Positions 1 through 6,298 of a stretch of DNA of 19,706 nucleotides are shown piece by piece. This stretch comes from an uncultured Ruminococcus sp. (GTDB lineage: Bacteria > Bacillota > Clostridia > Oscillospirales > Ruminococcaceae): NCBI RefSeq assembly GCF_946187255.1, contig NZ_CAMHRZ010000032.1, forward strand, positions 1-19,706, in the 5' to 3' direction. Numbering within the stretch: position 1 is the stretch's first letter; the number at the start of each line of letters is the position of its first letter. The notes below the pieces were generated by a model. That model was given only the letters and a program-made list of their open reading frames with translations, did not search any database and had not been told where the DNA came from. Both the position numbers and the translations under genes were made by a program.

Positions 1-1275
1 GCTGTCTGGCAGCTGGCAAGAGCGGGCATTGAATGCGAGCTTTATGAGATGAAGCCGAAGAAGTTCACCCCTGCGCATAAATACAAGGGCTTTGCGGAAC
101 TGGTATGCTCCAATTCCCTTAAAGCCGACAGGATAGAGTCTGCGGCGGGTATGCTGAAAGAGGAGATGCGCAGACTTGGTTCGGTGACGATGGAGTGTGC
201 TGAGGAAGCGAGAGTTTCCGCAGGGGGCGCACTGGCGGTGGACAGAGAAAAGTTCTCCGATGCCGTTACGGAACGTATACGAAACAATAAGTACATAACA
301 GTCATCGAGGATGAGGTGACGGAGATACCCGACGGCAATGTGATAATTGCAACGGGTCCCCTGACCTCCGATGCGCTGGCGGAAAGCATCGGGAAGATAT
401 GCGGAGAGTATCTGTACTTCCACGATGCGGCGGCACCGATAGTTACCTTTGAGAGCATAGATATGGACAAAGCGTTCTTTGCTTCACGTTACGGCAGAGG
501 CGAAGCGGATTATATCAACTGCCCGATGGACAGGGAGGAGTACGAACGCTTCTACAACGCGCTGATAACCGCTGAGAGCGCTCCGCTGAAAGAGCATGAC
601 AGGGAGCATTTTGAAAAGGACGGCTTCAAGGTGTATGAGGGCTGTATGCCTGTGGAGGTGCTGGCAAAACGCGGAGAGGATACTCTGCGCTTCGGACCGC
701 TGAAACCTGTGGGACTGCGTGACCCGAGAACGGATAAAAGACCCTACGCAGTGGTACAGCTGAGGGCGGAGAACGCCACAGGAAGTATGTACAATCTGGT
801 GGGCTTCCAGACGAATTTGAAATTCGGGGAGCAGAAGCGTGTGTTCTCGATGATACCGGGACTGGAAAATGCGGAGTTCATGAGGTACGGTGTGATGCAC
901 CGCAACACCTTCATCAATTCTCCCCGCCTGCTGAACGAGCAGTTCAATATGCGCGAAAGACCTTCCCTTTACTTTGCGGGACAGATGACAGGCGTTGAGG
1001 GCTATATCGAGAGCGCTGCCAGCGGCATATTTGCGGGACTAAGCATGGCAAGACAGATAAAGGGACTTCCTGCCATAAGCCTGCCTGAGACCACTATGCT
1101 GGGTGCTCTCAGCAGGTATATAAGCTGTTCGGGAACAGAGAACTTCCAGCCGATGGGCTGTAATATGGGCATACTTCCCGAATGGGGCGAGAGAGTAAAG
1201 GACAAGAAACTTAAATACAAGCTGCTGGCGGAGAGAGGTCTTGCCGATCTTGACAAGCTGCTGGCAGAGATATGA
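1..1275 (+). CDS. trmFO: Methylenetetrahydrofolate--tRNA-(uracil-5-)-methyltransferase TrmFO, 5' truncated by the window edge
   Basis: This flavoenzyme makes 5-methyluridine at position 54 of the tRNA T-loop in the cytoplasm, using methylenetetrahydrofolate as carbon donor and FAD. The frame is open from base 1 (AVWQLARAGIECELYEMKPKK), so the true start lies upstream. An ATG at 49 is internal. By comparison with the family, about 20 residues carrying the FAD-binding GAGLAGCEA segment are missing. Visible family marks are the TPAHKYKGFAELVCSNSL block with the catalytic-type Cys at visible residue 36, the second conserved Cys in YEGCMPVEVLA, and the C-terminal FAGQMTGVEGYIESAASG block. Visible length is 424 residues, close to the usual 435-450. 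The next gene starts 18 bases after the stop, so the two are probably co-transcribed. TrmFO is typical of Firmicutes, in contrast to the SAM-dependent TrmA. Confidence 0.96.
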   Translation, partial: AVWQLARAGIECELYEMKPKKFTPAHKYKGFAELVCSNSLKADRIESAAGMLKEEMRRLGSVTMECAEEARVSAGGALAVDREKFSDAVTERIRNNKYITVIEDEVTEIPDGNVIIATGPLTSDALAESIGKICGEYLYFHDAAAPIVTFESIDMDKAFFASRYGRGEADYINCPMDREEYERFYNALITAESAPLKEHDREHFEKDGFKVYEGCMPVEVLAKRGEDTLRFGPLKPVGLRDPRTDKRPYAVVQLRAENATGSMYNLVGFQTNLKFGEQKRVFSMIPGLENAEFMRYGVMHRNTFINSPRLLNEQFNMRERPSLYFAGQMTGVEGYIESAASGIFAGLSMARQIKGLPAISLPETTMLGALSRYISCSGTENFQPMGCNMGILPEWGERVKDKKLKYKLLAERGLADLDKLLAEI

Positions 1276-1293
1276 CAGACCGGGAGTGATGGC

Positions 1294-1704
1294 ATGGACA
1301 GGCGTGAACATTATCAGATAGAACTTACAAGGTCGTTTGCAAGGCTGGTGGTGCTGGCGGCACTGACGCTGGATATCGGGCTGGACAATACGGTCATGTG
1401 GATATGGCTGGCGGTGAGGGCTGCGGTGCTTATCGAGTACATCAGTTTCAGCCTTAAAGACGAGCTGAAAGATCTTATAAAGAACTTTTTGGCGCATATA
1501 TTTACGGCTGCTGTGCTGGCGATAGGCTGGTACGGAGCCTATGTGCTGTTCGACCTGAAACAGAAGCTGTTCTTTGAGAACAAAGCAGTGCTGTATTCCA
1601 CAGTGCCCGCCATTATCAAGTGGGGCGGTGTGATCTCGCTGATCGGGCTGACGGTATCGGCTGTCATGTACATCATAAGGCAGAAAAAGGACGGTTTTAT
1701 ATGA
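1294..1704 (+). CDS. Small integral membrane protein of unknown function
   Basis: I do not recognise a family. The 136-residue product has a charged N-terminus (MDRREHYQIELTRSFAR) and three to four hydrophobic stretches: about residues 17-50 (one or two helices, containing MWIWLAVRAAVLIEYISF), 67-85 (HIFTAAVLAIGWYGAYVLF) and 107-128 (IIKWGGVISLIGLTVSAVMYII). It ends in the basic tail RQKKDG. It is therefore predicted to sit in the cytoplasmic membrane. The start is ATG 1294, behind a GGGAG ribosome binding site at 1282-1286; the nearer ATG at 1289 is out of frame. Its stop overlaps the next start (ATGA at 1701-1704), which suggests translational coupling to the lipoprotein genes and a possible shared envelope role. 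That role is inference only. Confidence 0.8.
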   Translation: MDRREHYQIELTRSFARLVVLAALTLDIGLDNTVMWIWLAVRAAVLIEYISFSLKDELKDLIKNFLAHIFTAAVLAIGWYGAYVLFDLKQKLFFENKAVLYSTVPAIIKWGGVISLIGLTVSAVMYIIRQKKDGFI

Positions 1705-2414
1705 AAAAGATACTGACAGCACCTCTGATATGTCTGGCGCTGGCAGGCTGTGCTGCTGCGGGCAATGCACAGCAGGGCGACACGGTAACAGGCGCTGAAA
1801 ACGGCGCCAACAGCGTTATTCAGGAAGATATATCGGCTGCGGGTGCTGCCGATGTGACGGGAGATAACTCTCTTTTATCGGTAACGGTGGATGGGGGCAG
1901 CCTTACGGCGGCTTTTGTGGCGCGTGTGGACAGGCACGACTTCCGCATGACGCTGAGTTCGGTACAATCGGGCGGCGTTGAGGTGACGGAGGAGATAGAG
2001 GTATATAACAATATACTCCACGATGTTTACAAAAACAGTGAGGGTATGGTCACTGCGGAGCTTTACATAGTTGAGGGCAGTATATGGTCTGTGACCAATG
2101 AGGGCACGGGAACGCCTGTGTATGCGGGCTTTGACAGCAGTTACGACGATCATGTCAGAGAGTGCGTGTTCCATTGCCCCACAGTGGCGGATACGGCATT
2201 TTTCGCGGGCAGTACGGGCGAGAATACAGAGCTGATAATGGGACAGTCGGACGGTGCGGAGTTTACCTACCGCTACGGCAGTGACGGTGTGCTGACGGGC
2301 TATGAGGGCTGTGGTGCCAGCTATGAGGTAAAGGAATTCCGTGAGGGTACAGGAAATATCGAGATACCCGAAAATGTTCGTGCGGCAATGGAAAACAGAG
2401 AGCTGTACGGCTGA
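1701..2414 (+). CDS. Lipoprotein of unknown function, first of three tandem relatives
   Basis: This is predicted to be an exported, lipid-anchored protein of 237 residues. The N-terminus MKKILTAPLICLALAGC is a type II signal peptide with lipobox LAGC; the lipidated Cys is residue 17. A short Ala/Gly/Asn/Gln-rich linker follows, then a probable beta-rich domain beginning LTAAFVARVDRHDFRMTL and ending near GTGNIEIPENV. The same order, including the C-terminal G-x-I-x-(I/L)-P element, recurs in the next two genes. ATG 1701 is chosen over an upstream in-frame start at 1620: it has AAGGA at 1687-1691, begins exactly at the lipoprotein signal and overlaps the preceding stop. No catalytic motif is evident, and I cannot name the family. 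Confidence 0.85.
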   Translation: MKKILTAPLICLALAGCAAAGNAQQGDTVTGAENGANSVIQEDISAAGAADVTGDNSLLSVTVDGGSLTAAFVARVDRHDFRMTLSSVQSGGVEVTEEIEVYNNILHDVYKNSEGMVTAELYIVEGSIWSVTNEGTGTPVYAGFDSSYDDHVRECVFHCPTVADTAFFAGSTGENTELIMGQSDGAEFTYRYGSDGVLTGYEGCGASYEVKEFREGTGNIEIPENVRAAMENRELYG

Positions 2415-2438
2415 CAGATATAAAGAGGAAGTGTTTTG

Positions 2439-3242
2439 ATGGATAAAAGGACAGGGATGATAGCTGCGCTTGCTGTGCTGACAATGCTGCTGGCAGGCTG
2501 TGGAAATACCGCTGTAAGCGGGAATGAAGTCTCCTCTGCGGATGATGATGCTCCCGTTGCGGGCGGTGCGGTCACAAAGGTGACTACCGAAGCCCCCGAA
2601 GAAAGCAAAGCGGAGGAAACGGAAGTATCCGAAGAAACAGCCGAAACGGAAGCCCCCGAAGAGGACAGTGAGGAGGAGCTTTCACAAAGCTATGAGGACA
2701 GCGCAACAGCGGCTTTCATAGACAGGCTGGACGGCAGAGAGTTATCTATGACCTTTGCTGTATACAGGACAGACAATAACGAGGGCATGGAGCTGCAATT
2801 CGAGGAAACGCTGGAGGTAAAGGGCGATGACTGCCACACAGCCATCAGCTATCCCGATGATACCGCTGCGGATACTTACAGTATAGGCGGTGTGGGCTAT
2901 CAGGCTGATACCAAAAAGGGCGAGTACAGGACAGGCGGAGTGGCTGCGGATATAAGCGGGAATATGCTGTATTCGGCGGTGCTGGGTTTTGACCCGACAG
3001 CGGCGGACTTCGTGAGTGCGGAGAGTTTCAGCGACGGCACGGTGCAGGAAAGGTTCTCATCGGCGGGCACCGAATATGTCATCACCTACCTTAACGGTGA
3101 TGTGGTCAGCGTTGAGGGCAACAGCATGATGCGTGATGTCAGGGGCTTTACAGCCGGCGGTGTCGGTGAGATAAAGCTGCCCGACGGAATGAAAGAAGTC
3201 TCCGCAGACCCCGACGGTGACGGCAATGTCAATAACGGCTGA
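2439..3242 (+). CDS. Lipoprotein of unknown function, second of three tandem relatives
   Basis: This is a predicted surface lipoprotein of 267 residues. MDKRTGMIAALAVLTMLLAGC is a signal peptide with lipobox LAGC (Cys21). Next comes an acidic low-complexity linker rich in Glu, Thr, Ala and Pro (about residues 45-85, with phrases such as TTEAPEESKAEETEVS), likely a flexible wall-spanning spacer. The folded part begins ATAAFIDRLDGRELSMTF and closes with GVGEIKLPDGMKEV, paralleling both neighbours. The short tail DPDGDGNVNNG is Asp/Gly-rich and resembles a calcium loop, but too little is present to call one. ATG 2439 is preferred to the TTG at 2436 because AGAGGA at 2424-2429 gives a 9-base spacing. 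The previous gene ends 24 bases upstream. Confidence 0.86.
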   Translation: MDKRTGMIAALAVLTMLLAGCGNTAVSGNEVSSADDDAPVAGGAVTKVTTEAPEESKAEETEVSEETAETEAPEEDSEEELSQSYEDSATAAFIDRLDGRELSMTFAVYRTDNNEGMELQFEETLEVKGDDCHTAISYPDDTAADTYSIGGVGYQADTKKGEYRTGGVAADISGNMLYSAVLGFDPTAADFVSAESFSDGTVQERFSSAGTEYVITYLNGDVVSVEGNSMMRDVRGFTAGGVGEIKLPDGMKEVSADPDGDGNVNNG

Positions 3243-3257
3243 CAGGAGATGCAGCGA

Positions 3258-4046
3258 ATGAGGATAAGGATAATGGCTGCGGCGGCAGTGCTGTGTGTAT
3301 GTCTTGCGGGCTGCGGACAGAGTGCGGAGAGCACCGTATCAAAGGCGGCTGAAAAGGAAACGTCAGTGACGGAGACTTCCGCTGAAACGGAAGAAGTATC
3401 CGAAAAGCCTGCGGAAACAGAGGTCCCCGCCGAAACGGAAGCGCCTGCCGAAACGGAAGCGCCTGCGGAGGTGCAGACAAAGTTTGAGGACACAAGGACC
3501 TATGCGTTCCTTGAAAAGCTGAGGGAGCAGGACTTCGAGATAACCTTTGAGCAGAACAACAACGGCGGTGCAAACTCCGCAACTACGGAATTCAAGGTGA
3601 GCGGGATAAATTACTATCTCCATACCAAGTATGTGGATAACCCTGCGGACAAGGCAGATCTTTTCTGCGAGGACGGCAAGTGGGTGATAGACTATGCTAA
3701 CAGCACCTACACAGAAAACTACGGTGCTAACTGGCTCGACCCCGCGCTGCCCGATAATATGAGAAAGAGCGTGGAACAGCTGCTGTTCATGTTCAATGAG
3801 GGCGATCTGGTGTACGATAGTACAGGAGTCAGTTCGGGCGGAGATTCGGGATATAACTTTGAATCATTTCTTTGCGATGGTGCTTACTACAACTTCTACT
3901 ACGACGGGGACAGCATTATACCGTCGGTGATACAGGCGGGTACGCGGGAGATAATGATAAAGAGCTTTACAGAGGGCTGCGGCAGCCTTACACTTCCCGA
4001 AGGGCTGACCTATGCCGAGCCGGAGGATAATCCCGCAACATATTAA
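3258..4046 (+). CDS. Lipoprotein of unknown function, third of three tandem relatives
   Basis: This is a predicted lipoprotein of 262 residues. MRIRIMAAAAVLCVCLAGC carries lipobox LAGC (Cys19). A linker at roughly residues 25-75 contains near-perfect hexapeptide repeats AETEVP, AETEAP, AETEAP, encoded by an 18-base tandem repeat. The domain starts RTYAFLEKLREQDFEITF and ends GCGSLTLPEGL, matching the plan of the two upstream lipoproteins. I chose ATG 3258 because AGGAG at 3244-3248 lies 9 bases upstream; the ATG at 3249 directly abuts that site. The body is rich in Tyr, Asn and Asp (for example YNFESFLCDGAYYNFYYDGD), which could suit a binding or adhesion surface, but no function can be assigned. 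plsX follows after 15 bases. Confidence 0.86.
   Translation: MRIRIMAAAAVLCVCLAGCGQSAESTVSKAAEKETSVTETSAETEEVSEKPAETEVPAETEAPAETEAPAEVQTKFEDTRTYAFLEKLREQDFEITFEQNNNGGANSATTEFKVSGINYYLHTKYVDNPADKADLFCEDGKWVIDYANSTYTENYGANWLDPALPDNMRKSVEQLLFMFNEGDLVYDSTGVSSGGDSGYNFESFLCDGAYYNFYYDGDSIIPSVIQAGTREIMIKSFTEGCGSLTLPEGLTYAEPEDNPATY
3411..3464 (+). repeat. Three-copy 18-bp in-frame tandem repeat in a lipoprotein linker
   Basis: Copies lie at 3411-3428, 3429-3446 and 3447-3464. The last two are identical (GCCGAAACGGAAGCGCCT); the first differs at several positions. They encode AETEVP, AETEAP and AETEAP. Copy-number change here would keep the reading frame and only lengthen or shorten the linker. Confidence 0.9.
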
Positions 4047-4061
4047 AGAGAGGTAATTGAT

Positions 4062-5066
4062 ATGAATATAGTAATGGACGCATTTGGCGGTGACAATGCA
4101 CCGCTGGAAGTCATAAAGGGCGCAGTTGACGCGCAGAGGGATTTCGGTGTGGACATAACGCTGGTGGGCGATGAAAAGAAGATCAGGGACTGTGCCGAGA
4201 GGAACAGGCTGGATATATCCGCACTGAAAATACATCACGCCGATACGGTGATAGAGATATGCGAAGAACCTACCGAAGTAATCAAGGGCAAAAAGGACTG
4301 CTCGATGGCGGTGGGTATGCAGATGCTGGCGGACGGTGAGGGCGATGCTTTCGTATCCGCAGGCTCAACAGGTGCGCTGGTGGTGGGCGCGACCTTCATA
4401 GTAAAGAGGATAAAGGGCATCAAGCGTCCCGCACTGGCGACTATACTGCCAACTGCGGGCAAGCCCACAATGCTGCTGGACAGCGGCGCAAACGCTGACT
4501 GCCGTCCCGAGATGCTGGTGCAGTTCGGCATAATGGGCAGTGCCTATATGAACAAGATACTGGGCGTTGATAAGCCGAGAGTGGCTCTCGCAAACATCGG
4601 CGCTGAGGAATCAAAGGGCAGAGAACTGGAACTGGAGACCTACAAGCAGCTGAAAACAGCACCTGTAAACTTCGTGGGAAATATCGAAGCAAGACAGTTG
4701 CCTCTGGGCGACTGCGATGTATGTGTGGCTGACGGCTTCTGCGGGAACCTGATGCTGAAACTCTACGAGGGTATGGGCAAGTTCTTCTCGGGAGAGCTGA
4801 AAAGCATATTCAAGAGCAGTGCAAAGAGCAAACTGGCAGCTGTTATGGTCATGAAAGATATCAACAACTTCAAGAAGAAAGTTGACTATTCCGAGTACGG
4901 CGGAGCGCCCCTGCTGGGCACCGCAAAGCCTGTTATCAAGGCACACGGCAGCAGTGACGCTAAGGCGTTCTACAATGCTGTAAGGCAGGCAAAACAGTTC
5001 ACGGAGACAGGCGTTATCGATACTATCACCGATGCGCTGGCACAGATGAAAAAGGAGCAGGGCTGA
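4062..5066 (+). CDS. plsX: Phosphate acyltransferase PlsX
   Basis: PlsX converts acyl-ACP and phosphate to acyl-phosphate, the acyl donor for PlsY in Gram-positive phosphatidic acid synthesis. It is a peripheral membrane enzyme. The 334-residue protein is full length and shows the family N-terminus MNIVMDAFGGDNAPLEVIKG, the DAFVSAGSTGALVVGATFIVKRIKGI segment, the LLDSGANADCRPEMLVQFG block, CVADGFCGNLMLKLYEG and the C-terminal EYGGAPLLG...AHGSSDAKAF. GAGAGG at 4048-4053 lies 8 bases before the ATG. The stop overlaps the rnc start by one base (TGATG at 5064-5068). The common Firmicute order is plsX-(fabD/fabG)-acpP-rnc; here no acyl carrier protein or fab gene lies between plsX and rnc. Confidence 0.97.
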   Translation: MNIVMDAFGGDNAPLEVIKGAVDAQRDFGVDITLVGDEKKIRDCAERNRLDISALKIHHADTVIEICEEPTEVIKGKKDCSMAVGMQMLADGEGDAFVSAGSTGALVVGATFIVKRIKGIKRPALATILPTAGKPTMLLDSGANADCRPEMLVQFGIMGSAYMNKILGVDKPRVALANIGAEESKGRELELETYKQLKTAPVNFVGNIEARQLPLGDCDVCVADGFCGNLMLKLYEGMGKFFSGELKSIFKSSAKSKLAAVMVMKDINNFKKKVDYSEYGGAPLLGTAKPVIKAHGSSDAKAFYNAVRQAKQFTETGVIDTITDALAQMKKEQG

Positions 5067-5764
5067 TGGACGAGCAAAAGTGTCTGACTGAATTTCAGAA
5101 GAAGATCGGCTACCGTTTCAAGAATGACAGACTGCTGTACGAAGCGCTGTCGCATTCCAGTTTTGCCAACGAGAACAAGAAGCTGAGGCATTCAAACGAG
5201 CGTCTTGAATTTCTGGGGGATTCGGTACTTTCTATCGTGGTATCGGATTATATCTTCGAGCATTTCAAGCACCTGCCCGAAGGCGAGCTGACAAAGCTGA
5301 GGGCATCACTGGTATGTGAAAAGGCGCTGTTCGAGTTCTCACATAAGATAGAACTTGGAAAGTACATATTTCTCGGCAAAGGCGAAGAGCTGACGGGCGG
5401 CAGAGAAAGAGCATCGATAGTATCCGATGCGATGGAAGCTGTTATAGCCGCCATATACCTTGACGGCGGGCTGGAGCCTGCGAGAAAGCACATAATGAAC
5501 TTTCTGCCGAAGGACATAAGTCCTGCGCATACCGATACCTTCCACGACTATAAGACCGTATTGCAGGAGATAATCCAGCGCAATCCCGAAGAGAAGATAG
5601 AGTATTTCCTGAAGAGCGAGGAAGGACCCGATCATGACAAGCGTTTCACTGTACAGGTGAGACTGAACAGCAATGTTATCGGTGAGGGCGTTGGCAAGTC
5701 CAAGAAGAATGCGGAGCAGAATGCAGCGAAGGAAGCATTGGCGCTAATGGGAGTCAAAGTTTAA
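5066..5764 (+). CDS. rnc: Ribonuclease III
   Basis: RNase III is the double-strand-specific endoribonuclease that processes rRNA precursors and structured mRNAs. The 232-residue protein has the usual two domains. The catalytic domain (about 5-150) contains the signature NERLEFLGDSVL at 44-55, with metal ligands E48, D52, D121 and E124 (the latter two in SDAMEAVIAAIYLDGG). The dsRNA-binding domain (about 161-228) runs from DYKTVLQEIIQRN to KKNAEQNAAKEALALM. Translation starts inside the plsX stop, so the two are probably coupled. The stop codon TAA lies at the first unit of a 7-bp tandem repeat, so repeat DNA abuts the gene directly. Downstream lies a gene-free structured region rather than smc, which in many relatives follows more closely. 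Confidence 0.97.
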   Translation: MDEQKCLTEFQKKIGYRFKNDRLLYEALSHSSFANENKKLRHSNERLEFLGDSVLSIVVSDYIFEHFKHLPEGELTKLRASLVCEKALFEFSHKIELGKYIFLGKGEELTGGRERASIVSDAMEAVIAAIYLDGGLEPARKHIMNFLPKDISPAHTDTFHDYKTVLQEIIQRNPEEKIEYFLKSEEGPDHDKRFTVQVRLNSNVIGEGVGKSKKNAEQNAAKEALALMGVKV

Positions 5765-5794
5765 TTCATAATTCATAATTCATAATTCATAATT
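5763..5794. repeat. 7-bp tandem repeat (AATTCAT, about 4.6 copies) at the rnc stop codon
   Basis: Four perfect AATTCAT units at 5763-5790 are followed by AATT. The rnc stop codon TAA (5762-5764) overlaps the first unit. The tract ends in CATAATTATG, a perfect 10-bp palindrome at 5788-5797. It is very AT-rich compared with the surrounding coding DNA and marks one edge of the gene-free region. Confidence 0.93.
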
Positions 5795-5912
5795 ATGGGT
5801 GAGGGCGGTGAGTGTGCTGTTCTTAGGATAGCATAGCTGAAAACGAAGGGAACTTTGACGCAGACTGAGTAGGGTAAGCACAACAAAGCTGTGTGCGAAG
5901 AAAGCTTTGGGT

Positions 5913-5934
5913 CAAGCCTTTCGCGAAAGGCTTG
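5913..5934. repeat. Perfect 22-base palindrome
   Basis: The core AAGCCTTTCGCGAAAGGCTT at 5914-5933 is identical to its reverse complement, and the flanking C5913/G5934 extends it by one pair. On RNA it would form a long stem with little loop. On DNA it could be a dimeric protein site or a cruciform. Confidence 0.95.
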
Positions 5935-5943
5935 CGGAGAGCT

Positions 5944-5962
5944 CGAGAGGCAGAGCCTCTCG
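5944..5962. repeat. Hairpin CGAGAGGC-AGA-GCCTCTCG
   Basis: This perfect 8-bp stem with a 3-base loop starts 9 bases after the 22-base palindrome. No T-run follows on either strand, so it is not a standard terminator. The sequence GGTCAAG occurs just before the palindrome (5910-5916) and just after this hairpin (5962-5968), framing the pair as a direct repeat. Confidence 0.92.
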
Positions 5963-6027
5963 GTCAAGGCACCAAAGCGACGCGGAAACCGTGTATTATT
6001 AGCACACAAAACCGACGCTCTAGTAAA

Positions 6028-6106
6028 GCGCGGCAATAACAAACATACGAGCGTGAACGATACTTTCGTCCACGCTCTTTCTTTATGCGGGAATACATTG
6101 CCGCGC
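6028..6106. repeat. 10-bp inverted repeat enclosing an inner hairpin
   Basis: GCGCGGCAAT at 6028-6037 is the exact reverse complement of ATTGCCGCGC at 6097-6106. Between them lies the inner hairpin at 6049-6077. Nested inverted repeats of this type can be a large stem-loop RNA or the core of a small mobile repeat. Confidence 0.88.
6049..6084 (+). terminator. Possible rho-independent terminator inside the structured intergenic region
   Basis: GAGCGTG (6049-6055) pairs with CACGCTC (6071-6077). After one mismatch, ACGA (6057-6060) pairs with TCGT (6066-6069) around loop TACTT. TTTCTTT follows at 6078-6084. The T-run is interrupted by one C, so termination may be partial. It would end transcripts coming from rnc or from the region itself, 215 bases before the next gene. 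Confidence 0.5.
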
Positions 6107-6160
6107 GTCTTCCAGCGAGGACAGCGAAGCGTTTCCGAGCGGTCGTCCAGAACTCCAAAA

Positions 6161-6252
6161 CGATAAAAGCAAGATGCAGAGCGATAGGGTCAGCGGCAGT
6201 CCCTTACGACAAAAGCAGGATGCACAGCGATAGGTTCAACAGCATTCCCCAA
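6161..6252. repeat. Pair of adjacent imperfect 46-bp direct repeats
   Basis: Unit A (6161-6206) and unit B (6207-6252) are directly adjacent and match at 37 of 46 positions by hand alignment. The best conserved blocks are AAAAGCA, GATGCA and AGCGATAGG. AACTCCA occurs immediately before unit A (6151-6157) and again at the end of unit B (6251-6257). No spacer separates the units, so this is not CRISPR-like. Confidence 0.85.
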
Positions 6253-6298
6253 CTCCACACAAGCCAAATAACAAATACCAAAGAAAAGAGGCGCACAA

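Larger units (their letters stand above)
5765..6298. other. 534-base gene-free region with a cluster of hairpins and repeats; candidate interspersed element or structured RNA
   Basis: I see no credible protein gene here. Open frames on both strands are short, of unnatural composition and lack good ribosome binding sites. The region holds hairpins at 5815-5833 (TGCTGTTC-TTA-GGATAGCA), 5878-5896 (GCACA/TGTGC), 5913-5934 (perfect 22-base palindrome), 5944-5962 (CGAGAGGC-AGA-GCCTCTCG), 5980-5994 (ACGCGG-AAA-CCGTGT) and 6049-6077. A 10-bp inverted repeat (6028-6037 with 6097-6106) encloses the last hairpin. A direct pair of 46-bp repeats follows at 6161-6252. Such density of inverted repeats in one intergenic space fits a non-autonomous interspersed repeat or a structured RNA. 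Which one cannot be decided without genome-wide comparison. Confidence 0.6.

Noticed and set aside
1039..1770. 243-residue - strand open frame across trmFO and the following gene
   Set aside because: It overlaps two well-supported + strand genes, has no recognisable motif and shows the His/Gln/Tyr bias of an antisense frame.
3191..3242. Dockerin-like calcium loop at the end of the second lipoprotein (DPDGDGNVNNG)
   Set aside because: It is a single short Asp/Gly-rich tail without the following helix or a second repeat. It cannot be called a dockerin, in contrast to the real one at 14153-14338.
5858..5886. TTGACG at 5858-5863 as a -35 promoter element
   Set aside because: No acceptable -10 sequence lies 16-18 bases downstream; the position holds CAACAA.
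5773..6042. 89-residue open frame on the - strand in the gene-free region
   Set aside because: Composition is unnatural (Arg/Ser/Cys/Leu-rich), it runs through several hairpins and the tandem repeat, and no ribosome binding site is seen. Most likely a chance frame across repeat DNA.
5891..6166. 91-residue open frame on the + strand in the gene-free region
   Set aside because: It overlaps the same inverted repeats, has no ribosome binding site and gives low-complexity basic protein. It is probably non-coding.
6161..6252. CRISPR array
   Set aside because: Only two units, directly adjacent without spacers, only 37 of 46 positions matching, and no cas genes in the window.
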